From Agarophyton chilense (Eukaryota; Rhodophyta; Florideophyceae; Gracilariales; Gracilariaceae), in NCBI GenBank assembly GCA_030374765.1, contig JARGXX010000117.1, positions 310,001 through 374,000 on the forward strand: a stretch of 64,000 bases of DNA. The letters run 5' to 3'. Shown here piece after piece: positions 32,667 through 45,628 of the stretch. The notes below the pieces were generated by a model that saw nothing but the letters and a program-made list of their open reading frames with translations, made no database searches and had not been told where the DNA came from. Position numbers and translations under genes: made by a program. Numbering within the stretch: the first letter of the stretch is position 1; every line of letters starts with the position of its first letter.

Positions 32667-34429
32667 TCCGAATTCTATTCGAGTCGTTCAACCGACCGTA
32701 GTATGATTGAAGGCTCAGATTGAACAGCGTTTTTAAATCGTCGGACCGGCAACTTATGGTCTCGAAGACTGGGCGTCTTTTTTGCATTCAAGTTTTGTAC
32801 CGCAACAACTTCACAATACGTCTTGAGCGGTATTTATTATGCACATGGCGGGGTGCGTTGAGCGCACGCTTTCCCTTCTTCAAAGAATGCAAGGGTTCTT
32901 CGTTAACGCCAAGCGCTTTTCCTCTCATCCGCGGGCGAAAGTAGAAGGAAGTAACGGTCGCAATGTTGACCAACAGATGTAACCCCAAAGTCAGGCGTTT
33001 GTGAAATTCGAAAAGCACGATACCGTCACTAGGAGGGCCATCTTCTGCATTTTACGGAAGAGCCCATACGAAACCTTTGCCCTCCTATGATATTGAAACC
33101 AAAACATTCCCGACAAAAACAAACGCAACGATTGGGGCTTGATGAAGACTCCACACACAAAAATGCCGAAGATGATGAAATACTCCGATACTGATTCCTA
33201 AAGCCACAGAAGTTAGTTCCTGGTAAGCTGCTATCCGGTAGATGCCAAACTCTTCGCTACGTTTTTGAATTCCCTCTTACCACGAACTTGGTATTGGATT
33301 TGAAATTCTATTGAAAAGCAGAATGGTATCGTACAGATGTAGTTTAAGGGCACTTTCTACAGAAGTAGTAATCAAAGAAAGTATTTCCAAACGATGAGCA
33401 ACTGGGGCACAGCCGCACGAAGCTCCATCGTAAACCAAACCAAGAGTTGTAAAAGGAGAGTAAACATCAATGTCACTAGATGGGGAATTTTGGTGCAAAC
33501 ATGAGCTTGCACAGAGTGAAAGAAGTTTGTCCAAGGTGGGGAACTGGTTTCTTTGCAGGTTGTCACCGAACTGTAGCCCGGTACCACCGTAGATGACGCT
33601 GTGGATGGTTCGGCAACAATCCTCCCCCTCTCGGTTAGAAAAGCGTGCTCTTGCTTCTCTTTTGACTTGGCTTTCGACAGTTGGGTCGATGTTGAACCCC
33701 AATCCGCCATTGGGGTAAAGCTCGTCTACGGGGATGTGGTTTGCAAGGAGCAAAACCTGCCTCTAAGGTGCCGTTCGGCAGGGTTGTGGATGTGGGACCC
33801 CAGCTTCTGATTGGCCGGAAGGTCGACTCCGGCGACGCCGTGTCAAGTCGGCACTCAACCCAAAAGCTTTAGTGCATCTAAAACATATCTAAACAGAAAC
33901 AAAAGCGCATCCAACGTGTAGAGAGTACTGCATGGCACATCATGGGTGCATACTGCTCACCTTCACGTATTCTTCAAAAAATATTTCCACAACTATTGTA
34001 CATCACCGGGACATCATGACGCACATCAATTCATTTATGGTGTATCTTCTGCATATTAAAAGGATATCAAGGTGCCTCACTAGGTCTTCGAGACCATTGT
34101 TCAAGGATTGTCAATCCTCTCTGTGTACTTTAATGGGTAATGATTCTGACTCACTTTTTGTAGAGTCGCGTATTGCATTCGTCACACCCATTGAAATCAG
34201 GAACCCGACCGGGTGGAATAAAGCTTCACCTCACCGTGAGAAGGGACTTCTTGTGACCGGCTATGCAATGTGATTGTTTTGGAATCGGACGCGACTGTGT
34301 AAACTGTGCCCGGAATAAAAACAAACTTAAGACACACTTAAAAAACTTAGTATTATTCCTCGCAAGGTTTTCATTGGAGTTCGATGCGATCTACATTATT
34401 GAAAACCCAATCAAAAGATCAAGAAGTAA
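32667..34429. other. No assignable gene; one minus-strand ORF
   Basis: The only noteworthy frame is 33753-33277 (-), 158 codons without an ATG start, bounded upstream by TAG. Its composition is protein-like (ELYPNGGLGFNIDPTVES) but matches no family I know. Confidence 0.35.
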
Positions 34430-35481
34430 TCAGTGTTTACTGGTACTATCCAACAGGTTAAAAAAATGCTTCGATCTGTCCCTCTAAAGAGAATTACCGC
34501 AGTCATGGTACTACCATCCAGTGGGTCAATATTATTTGTACTACTAGTACAAATAATATTGACCCACTGGATTTTCATGTATGGTCTACGATTGAAGTGG
34601 TTCTCTGAGAATGGATTGCAGTTTACACATAATTTCTTTTAAGATGTTGCCCGAATCCTGGATACAAAGAATTTGTAAATGAGCATGTAGAATGGTTCAA
34701 AAGAACAATATTCAGTGCGCTGAGATCTTGGGTTGCGGAGTACTCCAAATCTTTTGACCTCTACATGGATGCAATCCCATATGCGTACAAAAATTATGCT
34801 TATCGGGTAACGTCACTGCCGCCGTTGGATCTCGTGCTCTATAGGAAGCCACCTATTCTGGCTCTCGAGGCTAAGCCAAGATGGGATTGTTACCCCTCTC
34901 CAGGTTCGAACCGGACAACGTGGAATGAATAGCTCATCAAGATGGTTTCTGTCGCCCTTTCCTCAATGAAGAGGGCGCAGAATCCTTACCGGCGTAATGT
35001 TGACCGTTGCGTTCGCGAGCCCTTTCCTCAACTACATGGTGGTAAATATTTATTCCTCTGTAAAGAATTCTAGAATCTGAACAAAGAGCGTCGTCAAAAT
35101 TTTTCGCAAATTGCGAGGGGACCGTACTGGGTGATACCAGTTCAAGAAGGCACCATCGTACTGCAAATAGACAATTAACACGAACGGACATCACACGGTA
35201 GTGTTTGCCAAGCTTCCAATCCTATGCAGAAAACAAGCCCTGCTCCGAGCTCTCGTACCGAAGCCCCGATAACACCGGATCATACTGATATATCGGCTAC
35301 GCTTCGGTTGCAACCCTCGGTACCAACGCACTCACATCGTGGCTTAATGAAAAATGACAACCCAGATACAACAGAGCCCCCCAAAAATACCCTTTTACTC
35401 TCTCGAACTATCCCTAGTTCCTCAAATCTAGTTCAATCCTCGCCGAGAGTTATGACCGCTGCCGCAATATCGCACACGTAG
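34430..35481 (+). pseudogene. Integrase relic H (core C-terminal half and Pro/Ser/Thr-rich tail)
   Basis: KKMLRSVPLKRITAV corresponds to the KLTRAIPVKET stretch of the B integrase. LKWFSENGLQFTHNFF corresponds to the LLTDNG block, with the catalytic Asp changed to Glu. After a stop, FVNEHVEWFKRTI and PPLDLVLYRKPPI follow the same order as VERFNHTL and TPFDLVLLRQPPG. Frame changes and stops are frequent. 35224-35481 is an open Pro/Ser/Thr-rich tail like the linker before chromodomains. A 57-bp palindrome (34516-34572) interrupts the core. Confidence 0.65.
34516..34572. repeat. Perfect 57-bp palindrome (28-bp arms, 1-base centre)
   Basis: Arms 34516-34543 and 34545-34572 are exact reverse complements around a single C. 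The right arm continues into integrase-like coding sequence (LTHWIFMYG), so the left arm is probably an inverted copy. Confidence 0.95.
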
Positions 35482-37449
35482 GAGTCCTAGAAGGCAAACA
35501 ACTCCATTTCAGCTGCTCCGGCTTTAGCTGGATTTAACCAACGGGATGTGCTTTACAATGATATAGAATTAAAAACTGGGAGTGCTAAGGTTTGAGCAAC
35601 GACGTAATCTGAAACCACACATCCAGTGAAGACAGAAGTCAGAAAGGTTTCCCCTGCCAAGGACACCGCTACGCCAGACTGTATCGTGCCTGCCCAAAAC
35701 CTTACCTAAATATGAGAACATGCTATTTGCCCTCACAAGATGCGAAACTTAAGTACCCTCGTTAAGTCTATTTCGGCTCAACGGTACACGGGAGACGACG
35801 ACAACGAACCCGCCGGGGACACCCTGTCATAGGGTCATACTGCATTTTATCTCCGTGGAAACATACAGAAAACTTCATGTAGGAAGTCAGAATGAGATAC
35901 GTTGAAGGTGAGTGAATTATACATTTTAGATATGACGCTTTTGGAGTGCCTAGAATTCTCTTTTTTTGGGGTATACGTAGTGCTTATCTGCCGGTGCTCG
36001 TTGTGGGCGCCATCTTTGGGTGCGACGATATGGACCAGACTTTAAAGTATACATCTGCAGTAATGAGCCTTTTTGCGTTCCTGAATGGCCCAAATAGATG
36101 AAATGAGATATAAATATTTAGATATAAACTTCTTCTTCTTGATGTTTTTAGACAAGCGCAACCAAAGAATTGTCTGAATGGTCACTAGGGGTCAGACCCT
36201 CTGGCATTCGGTCAAACAATCCGGATTTGTAACGATTTCTTCGGCTTTTCCACTTCTGTGGTAACCAGAAGCAGGCGTGTACAATCCCTACTAGGCTTCC
36301 CGAGGAGACGTAATAACAAAAAGATATGTTTTTACTCTACACCCGAAGCTGGCCTATTGCGGGAAAGTTTTCGCGGCACCACTTGCGCGAGATTCCCGTT
36401 CAGAACTAGATCCAAAATTGCCACCAAGTCTTTACGACCGTCACAGGCTTTTCATTCTGTGGGGGCTTTCTAGACAGACCCAGTACAGTTGGTACTCAAA
36501 GACCGTCCCCCGTTTACGCTTCGGGCGCTTCAATGGATACAGTCGTCTGACAGGGGGTGCTCCGCCCAGCGGCTAACGTTTTACTAGACCCCTGTATTCC
36601 CAGGAACGCCTCAGAGCTTATTGATTGTGTATGAGGTTGCTCTTCTAGCGGCAGGCGCCTCACTGGATCCCAGGCGGCAAATGCCTCACCTTTTCTTCAA
36701 GTGGAAGGGCTCGAAGCCAAAGAAAATAAAGTCTTAGGGTGTCAATTGATAGTTGCAGTCGTCCAAGAGAGAACTTGGAGGCATCGGAGCCCTTTCGTTA
36801 TAGATCTAGAACCTTCAAAATGAAGCTCAAACGCATTACTAGTCGATAGTTAGTACTATGTGCTTTCGGGTCACTCTAATCGCTTTTAGCAGCGTTTAAA
36901 GTAGCACAATAATCAATAAAAATATAAAAACCAGATTAATTTCCTTAATGGGCCATTATGGCTTTCGACGCCAGCGATGTAATACACAGTGCAGACACTG
37001 CCGGCACTCCATAAACATTTGTCCCAGTATTGCTGGAACACTGTACGAATTACGAGATCCACACTCGTTCAACAGTTCTGAGACAGCCAAACCCCGTGAC
37101 AGGTTAGGGGGCGCTTGTTTGTGTTCTGCAGACCATTAGGATTAACGCTTCATGCCTAGTGGCCCGTGGGAACTGATACCCTGAACAGGGGGCGTGTGCA
37201 CAGCTCCTCCGTGTCGACAAAGCTCCCAGCCTCTGGCAGAGGCTCCCCAATGGTACTATCAATACTTCCGCCGAGCGGTTTGTAGCCCGCTCGGAAACGG
37301 AGAGGCTCTTCTAGACCCAAAATATGCTGAGATCGCATTCAGACTTGCTAGATTCGAGTTTAAACGCCCAATGCGTTGGATAAACCCCTCCGAACGCCCC
37401 TGACATCGGCTATTTCTAATAGCACCATGTAGACTTTTCTAGGTCAATA
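35482..37449. other. Unassigned DNA separating the two parts of relic H
   Basis: About 2 kb between the integrase tail and the chromodomain, much longer than in elements A or B. It may hold a later insertion, but I see no LTR ends, inverted termini or transposase frame. Confidence 0.4.
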
Positions 37450-37640
37450 ATGGTAGAAGGAATTGAGGAACACGGTGTCTACCCCCAGCAGTTGGTAGTT
37501 GATCGTATCGTGAAGCACGAGGTAACTCTCGACGAAATGCTAATGTGTCGCATTCTATGGTACTGGTATCTCCCTGAAGGAGAGACTTGAGATCCAATAA
37601 AAAAACTTTTAGGGTTAAAAGTCATCTTCTCTCAACGAAG
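37450..37640 (+). pseudogene. Chromodomain relic of element H
   Basis: YPQQLVVDRIVKHE followed by CRILWYWYLPEGET aligns with YPHEFVIDRIVRHI and VRWYGFSPDENT of element A. TGA at 37588-37590 breaks it; the C-terminal helix continues in frame. This places H among the chromoviruses. Confidence 0.65.
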
Positions 37641-40600
37641 AACCCGGTCGTTCTTGCTCGTAAGGCTTAGAAACGTCCACCCGGACAAACCGAAGTCGCT
37701 ACAGAAAAGTGCATACGAGCCCAGGTCACGATTGGTTATCCAACACTCAAAAGAGTGAACGTAAGAACGATGAGTTTGTATGAAAGAGAAGAGAGAAATT
37801 GATTTATGTGATCTTCTGTCTTTCCAACACTACTATATAATGGTTTTGAAATAATGTACGACGTCCACTTAAAAAGATCCGAGAATGAAAAGAAGTTTGG
37901 AAAAGAAGCTCGAATTCGGAAAAAAATCCTAGAAAGGAAGGAAATAAGGACCGAGAAGAAATTCAAAGTCGAGTAGAAATTCTAGAAAGGAAGAAAATAT
38001 GCATGAAGATGGAGCTCAAAATCGAGAGGAATTAATTCGTAGAAAACGTGAAAAAAAGTAGGAAGCAGAAGAAATAAGTACCGCACAAAGTTTATCAGGA
38101 TAATGCACCCACGGACCAAAACAAAGGGAGGAACATGATCACCTTGGTTCAACTCCCTAGTACACTGAGGGTCCAGCACCTTTTGAGGTCCGGTTTTTGT
38201 CGAAGTTAAGGCTGCCTTTTGCCAGGAGGTCATTGATGTTCCGAAAGCCAACCAGCGCTTGCGATTCTGTATTTTTTGCTTCATTCCCTTGGTATACGGT
38301 GTGATCATTCCAGTCCACTAATGCAGCGTAATCTTCGGAAAACACGAAACCCTCATGGTAAGAATGCTGAAAGAAGCGCTCTTGTCGACACATCGCTTGT
38401 GCATGCCGATCTGAGATCAAGTGTCTTCCAAGAATTGGTAGTAAAAGGGAAACCCAGCATGGGTGTAAGCGCGTCCAGGAAACCGATTAATTTTGCTCGT
38501 CGCCTATTCTGGTTGATTGTCCATCGGAACTCGAACACAACCCATTTTAACAATCATATCGATAACGGAAAGAAAATCGTTCAAGTTTTCTTGGGATCCC
38601 AATGAGATGCACAGATCCAACTGTCGAATAAAAGAGCGTAGCAACAGTGAGATTTACCAAATGCGATGGATGTCGGAAACTTCCTATGGAAGAGAAACAG
38701 CAACACAAGCTCTCCACTCCGCTGCAACAAGTTACAATAGACCGATTAAGGATCGAAGAGTAATCTTAGACCAATATGAAAGAGACTACAAATAAACTCT
38801 GCAAACCACCCAAGAGAGCCTTCAGGGCGACCCCATTACATAAAAAGTCCGGCATATTCAGCGCCCATCGCCTTTTTGCGAGGTCATTTTAAATCCATGT
38901 GTGGTATTTGATAAGACATCAGCTAAAGAAGCAACCTGAACAACTTGGTAGGTGAACATTATGCTGTTCGTTTACATCTTCGTTATGCTCTTCAACTATT
39001 TTCACAAAATAGAAATCGAAACTGCTCCAGCCTAGTATTTTTATCGCTTTCGCATTTTTTAGAATATTGGAGGACAAGTTTTTCTCCCACTATAATCGAA
39101 AAGACCACAAATTAACCAAATTTGGCAAGGATTAAAAGTCTGGATAGAAAGAAATCCCTCGCAGTGTACATAAACTTGAAGCCTGGAAAAAAAAAGCTGA
39201 TAAAAAGGAATATGAGTGGCGATCGAAAAAGTCGATTGTGTTTATATTGGATGGTGGGAACAAGATCTCGTTTTGTTTTCTACATTTTGAGCTCGTGCTT
39301 TTGGTTTCAACCGGTTTTGGCATTTGCGAAATACTTTTTTGCTTCGTATGCGGAAGTTAATGAGCATCACCTTTATTTTTAGCACTTTCTTTTGTTTCAA
39401 ATGGTCTTGAAATTTCTGAAACTTTTCGTTTCGTATGAAAACTAAATGAACATGCTCGAAGAATAGTAATTGTGTCTAGAACTTTATAAATATAACATTT
39501 TCAACGGTTTAAACGCATTGGTAATGGTATGGTTGAGTTTGCATGCTCCTACTATATCAGTTTCAATAACATGCCTGTTGAAATGTACCGCTCTATCATG
39601 GGGATATTTTCATATCCATGCTCTCACGTTTAAAACCGCAAAAGCATAAAAAAGTCTCTGATATCCTAAACACAGCTACGCAACACCACCAGAGGACCAA
39701 GCTATAATTATTGGCGACTGGTAGACTTGTGAAACTCCCAATGTCTGAAGGAATACTCCGTCAGGATCTTCGAACAGAACCTATAATACACTACCAAGAA
39801 TCATATCTAATGGTCCTTCCAAAATAAGTCAACGCTCTAGAATATCTGGAAGTCATTGAAAGCTCGGAAGTGAACGAGATGGAGGATATTGTGCGTAATA
39901 CATGTGAAGAGAACAATTTCGCTTTTAAGTGCTCAATCTTTTCTTATTTCGGACGGGAATGACGAGGTGGAGATACAGAAAAACTCCAAAAACACTAAAT
40001 CTGGAACGCTGTCTGTGTCCTATTATGACATAGTTCTCAAAAGCGTGAGGATCACGGCGATTAAATGAAGTAGGATACCAATGTACCATGCCTAGAAGCA
40101 GAAGTTCCAAACGGCTGTGGAATGACTGGACGGTCTGCTACTGCAAGCACTGTCAAATCGTGTGGAGGGTAGAAACGGCTGGGAAATCAGGCGGAAAACC
40201 CGCCCGGGTTACTCGCGGATCTGCGCAAACGACCAAGAAAAGAGGTTCAAAGTGCTTTTCGTTAATCCCCAAGTGTGGCGGCCTAGCTTCGATACTTAAG
40301 TGCACCGCAGCTCAGACCCTACTGTGACGCCTACCATATTCTAAATTAAAACTTAATAATTACAATCACTGATCCAGCTCTTCTTCCACATGTATGCGTA
40401 CGGTCATATAGACGCCTGTCTTGCCCTTGGATTTTTCCTCCATTCCTTTTACGTGTCATAAAATTTCACATTCGTACGGGTCTGGGGCCATACCCAGTAG
40501 GCAAGTAGTTGTTAACAGCCATGTACACAAGCTGCCCGTCAGTATACCATTCCGGCTGAACTGTGCAGTTCCGCCACTTTACTACAGACCTCCCTGCTTA

Positions 40601-41236
40601 GAGTACTGTTTGTACTCGAAGCACGATTATCATCAGGGCCACCACCCAAATGGAGTTATGACAAAGGGGGGGCTGGGAACCCCGCGTGATTCAGTTAGGG
40701 GTAGCAACCAACGGTGTTGACCCACAAACGCGCGGGGCACTCGCCACCGGTGTCGCCAGAATGGTATGAACGGTGCGAGAGGGGGATCAAGACAACAGAA
40801 CTCTGACCTCCTAGTGATTCGAGGAGGCGTGCGAACCGCTGCAGTGGATTGTTCCTGTCGGCACAGAGCGGGTCCGAGGTCGAATTCGAGCCACTTTCAC
40901 TCCTCGCGGCAGTTCTGTGCAGTGGTCACCAAGTGACGCTCGCTTTCTGTGTGGGTGTCAGTGCTTGAACTCGAGTCGATACGGTGCTTAATATCCTTTC
41001 AATTACACCACGGAAGCCCGTTCTCTGTTGGAAGAGTGCACAAAGCCGTATAAGGAAATTCTCTGGCCTATAAATTTTGATCAACCCGTGTAAAGTGCGC
41101 CTAGGCCTTGGAGCCGTTCCGACCGAGCCGCGCGACATCCAACTTTTTTCTTACAGCGTTCCGGAAAGGTTAAAGCTACACAGTGGTATTTATAGTCATC
41201 TTTTTTTGCACACAGCGCAAGCAAATCCGTGCCTTT
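37641..41236. other. No recognisable gene
   Basis: Only frames up to about 110 codons. The minus-strand frame 38420-38157 (87 codons, with GFRNINDLLAKGSLNFDKN) and the plus-strand frame 40088-40327 (79 codons, Cys-containing CYCKHC) look somewhat protein-like but carry no motif I can name. Confidence 0.45.
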
Positions 41237-41679
41237 TTTAACGCAATGACTGGTTGGACGTCGTAGTAGCCTCAACATGACGTAGCTTGGCAGAGCGGGT
41301 TTTAAGGTCTGTGTTCTTGACGGCGGCACTCCCAGAGTACTTGGTGCAATAGGCTGGCGTTTACTGCGTAGTCCTACAGGTCGGAGCTACGTAAACTATG
41401 GCTTGAACACCAAATGGTGAAACAAATGTACCAAAGGGGATAACTTAGTTTCCTAACGGTATTTACCCAATTCTAAAGAATAAGCGTCACTCGAGCCAAG
41501 TAAATATTAATGGCGACGCGCTGAGATCTCGCTTGCACTGTAAAACTATTCTATCGCAACTAAGTAAAATAAAATAAAACTCTAAATAAGTCCAGCTGAG
41601 GTCGGCCACACGTGGCATCTGTAAGATACCTCTGGCCCTGCCGCTTCCCGGACTCAAGCGTAATTGTAGCTCCTTCACA
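41237..41679 (-). repeat. 3' LTR of element E (443 bp)
   Basis: On the minus strand it starts TGTGAAGGAGC and ends GCGTTAAA. It is the reverse complement of the D LTR with scattered differences but equal length. The purine tract AAGGAAAGAGATA (minus strand, 41680-41692) precedes it. Confidence 0.8.
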
Positions 41680-41681
41680 TA

Positions 41682-44280
41682 TCTCTTTCCTTACGACTCG
41701 ACCCTCACGGCGAAGTACAAATTGCCTCACAACGTCCTGGGGATCTGGCCCTCATTGGACCTATAGGTGAGTCCCCAATCTTTCCTTTAGCGTCCGACCC
41801 TCGTGAACATCAGCACTGTTATGGCATGGACACGAGCGGCGCCGTGTCCGACATGTCGACGTCCTATGACCAATCCGGGGGACGTGAGAGCTTAGTTGCT
41901 CTCGTTACCATCGGGCGCGACGGGGTATCGCATCGCTTCCATTCTCGAGGTAAGAATGCGTATGAGCTGACCCTTGCGGCCAGGTTGGCAATTAATTAGT
42001 CTGAAGTACTGTACGCGCACCGAGGAGATTATCGCGGCCTTCCCCAATCTCCGCTCTTCCTTAGGGGACTCTACGCGCTTCGTCCGCCGTGAACCAAGGT
42101 GCGCGCTTTGTCCATCGTTGTTCACGTCACTAAGCCCGCCTGATTCAGCTCCATCCCCCCTTCTTTCCGTCGTTATATTCCTCCATCGGTTGGGCGGGAT
42201 GCCTAACTCGCATTTTAAGCCCGTCGGACGCGCCATTCTCCCTCCAGACTTTATCGCTTCCGTGGGTTCCTCTAGTCATTTACCGAAGGAACAATCTGTG
42301 GCCAGCGGCGCCATGGCTTCAAAAAACCATGTGGGGAGCTTCTCGGGATACCAAGTGGCGTCTGAGCGCCTCAGGGACCGTTATGACCATACCATCGGAC
42401 GAAACTCGCGGGAAGTGCGTCATGCTGTTCTGCCGACCTCTGCGAAAGAATACCAGAGGTTTTGTCACGTGTATCTAGATGCCCGGAGGATCGCTAAGAT
42501 CCCCGATTTCCTGAAGAGCAATAAGAACGCGCGCAACGTCTCTTGGTAAAATCGTTGGTTGTATTGTCCTGTGGATTCGCGCTCGGCGACGCCCTGCCGT
42601 AACCTCCTACAGGCGGACATGCCGCTTCTCCGTTGTGAGGAGGAAGCCGAGTACCACTTTAGGGGGAAAAAACTCCTTTCAGACCTATATAAGAACTTTA
42701 TTTCGCATCACGTTAGCTTGCCTCTGGCGGGTCACAACCTCTTGGCGCTCATGTGCTTCAGAACGCCGTATGACAGCCTGTTTTGGATGTCGAATAGGAT
42801 CTATTGGAACGAGATACGTGAGCCCGATGGTCGTTAGCGTCAATCCCTGGAATTCTTCTTCTGTTGGCACCAGGTGAAGCTTCACGACATGAGCGCAGAC
42901 AAACGTCCTCTGCTATACCTATCGCTTCTCCGGGTTGATAAAAACCAATAGGCTATCTACTGGCGAATTTTGGTGCCCCTTTTGGTTCCCATGCCGTTCA
43001 TAGTGGCGTATCATTTGTTCCAACTTATGGGCGATTGCAATGACCGAAGGTCTTGGTTGTCCTGACAGGTACTCTTCTTTGAGTTCGGCGTGATGTCCCT
43101 TGTGGTTTTCGTGGATACTTCGAAGTACGAATTCCGGGGTAATGTCCGTTTGGATGAGTGGAAGGTATGGCGCGAAGAGAAAATACCCGGTCCTAGAGGT
43201 CGTCTAACTCCGCTTCCAGATTTCATGGTCCGTTTTCTTAGGAACATGGGCATCCAGAATATTGTCTGTGGGACCCAGATCGCTGTCGAGGAGACCAAGA
43301 TCCTTTTGGATCATGTCCTACAGGTCGAGTGGGGCAAGACTCCTGTGTTCCTTTTGTATGACCACGATACCGACTCGTTCAAACCGATTCTGCTATATAC
43401 GCAGGGTCCGAAAGACGCTTGTGCCTATCCCGCCAAGCCTTTTAGGAGGCAACTATCGGACATTCCGAAGCGTCATGTGCCTGATTATGAGCTGAAGGCC
43501 AGTGGTTTTGATTCCCGATGCTTGGAGCCTGATTTGGAGACCACGCCGTTGGTTCCCGCTGGTGTGTCCGATCCAGCGTGATTCAGTGAAGATCCTTTCA
43601 TCCTACCCGTAGAGGGCGTCAATTCCCCAGTCGATTCTGATGTTGTATTGCCGATTGCCTCCCCTCTTCCAGCTCCTCCAGGCACTGCTTCTCAGGGTGA
43701 CCTCTCATATGAGTTGCCCGCCGCCCAAGTGGACATTCCTCCTGGAGAGGTTACTGTAGAAGCCACTGGTCCTGTAGGTAATGTGATGGCTCAGAAGTCC
43801 ACTGCGGGCGACGACATCGCGTCGTCCTCTCCATTGCCGCATTTTCCCGCTTCTGTCATGGCTGCAACCATAGATCTCCGTCGTGTCTGCCGTACCGTTG
43901 GTAATACTGCCTCGATGGACATTTCGACAGTCCTCAGAGAAGTTTGCTACTAGGCGCATCGTTCGTCGCGCTACGTTTCGATTGTCCAGCAGGGTGAAGA
44001 TCTGAATACCACCATGGTCAATCTACTGCACCAGAATGCACAAATGATGTCCTAGAGGGTTACTGCCGACTTGAATGCCCGGTATGGTCTACACTTGAGC
44101 GACTGGGAGGCTTGCAAGGGTGAGAATAGTTTCTCAGGTGAATCTTCGCCGAAGGAGCAGGCTCGGCTCGCTGGTGCAAGTTCTATTGGTACAGTACGCT
44201 CCTCCGGTGATCGTAGTCCCGGTTCCGCTCCTGGAGATTCCAATGAGGACGAAGGGGTTATTCCTGCGCCTCCCCAGTGA
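41682..44280 (+). pseudogene. Long antisense reading frame of element E
   Basis: On the strand opposite pol. The stretches 41974-42549, 42559-42837, 43090-43581, 43648-43953 and 44071-44280 lie in one frame, interrupted by about eight stop codons but no indel. The part before 42000 continues in another frame through one shift. It starts beside the 3' LTR (FDYHGEIQIAS-like in D, LDPHGEVQIAS here) and ends 340 bases from the pol stop, so the two are convergent. The middle has GHNLLALMCFRTPYDSLF and MSNRIYWNEIREPDGR, both nearly identical in D. The C-terminal 200 residues are Pro/Ser-rich. The predicted product exceeds 800 residues. No known domain, no CCHC, no clear signal peptide. Confidence 0.7.
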
Positions 44281-45628
44281 GTCCTGTTGATGTTTGAAGC
44301 GCTTTTGCAAACCTTGAGGTCAGGGTGAGGTCTGTTAGGCCTCTACAAGTAATTCAAGTAAAGTAGTGTTTGTGAATTCCTAAATTCGATACTCTATTCT
44401 TCGAACGTGCGTGCCTCCAGACGCCGTCCGAACCTTGAGAGCTTTTTCAAGTCTTCCACAGGTGTTGCCTGAGGACTGAATCTGTTCCCTTATGCAGGAT
44501 CTGTGGCGGACCGTCGTGTCAGGAGGCATATTGAGAGGCGTTTTGGGAGGCTTTTTGGTATTATACGGGGCATTGGTTGCCCCCTCTTGCAGGCTGCGCT
44601 CCGTGCTGCCGATTTTGCGTCAATAGCGAGCTATAAAATTAGCCGGAATGGTTTCAAGCTTTTGCAAAGTGTCTTCCTTGGGTGTATTGCCAAACCAATG
44701 GAAGCGATAGTGCAGTATCCTATTTTCTCCCCGACCGACGGGGATGATTCGTTCAAATTCCTGTTGTTGAACCTTCTCTGGGAGGAAAGTGTTGTCCAGA
44801 GGGGCGAAACTATCAAAGTTGGTTGGGAGAGATGGGTCATCATCATTGGCACTGACTAATGGTTCCATGAAGATAGTCGGGTCCGCGGATATTGCCTTAA
44901 GAGCTGTGGAGACCTGAGCCTCGACCTGAGGTAGTGTTGATTCCGTTGGGCCAAGGGGCTCATACTTTGGTGTTCCAGAGAAGCTGGGAGCTTGTATCGC
45001 CTGATCAATAGACACGGTGTCCTGTAGGCCGCCAATTGGTATCGTATTTGTGTGTTGATTGGCCTTAAGAACTTTATATGGTCCCGTCGAGCGGGGTAAG
45101 AGTTCCCACGTAGTGTCCTCGCTCGAGGTCACCACTGTCGTTCGGTGGCCGGTCCAGGTAAACCAATTCTCCTTTCATAAAGGTAGGTGTCTTCCAGACG
45201 GCTTTATCAAATCTGCTCTAGTAGCGCCGTTCGGCTTTGGTCATTACATCTCTAGCTGATTGGATAATTCTGTCGATGCCTAGGCGCGAGTAGCGCTTTA
45301 CCTGAGTAGGAGTCATTTCTTCGGTTCTGTCTCGGGGTACAATGGACTCCTAAAGGTCAATAGCTATCGGTGGTGGCGATCTCGTAGTCGTTGAATCAAA
45401 AGGTGTTGTCGCTGTGGAAGTGCGTACTTGAGTGCTGTACGCGTAAAGCAGTGGCTCAACGTAGTCGTCACAGTCCAATTGGTGCTTCGATACGTAGCGT
45501 GCCAATCGGTCCAGAAGCGTACCGTTGAAGCGTTTGAGTTCGTCATTGGTTTGCGGGTAGTATACCTTTGTGGGTATATGTTTGATACCTAAGATTGCAC
45601 AAACGTGCGAATAAAATTTGGATACAAA

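Noticed and set aside
38157-38605. Opposed frames of 87 and 109 codons that might be a retroelement relic
   Set aside because: I could not align either with RT, RNase H, integrase or a transposase.
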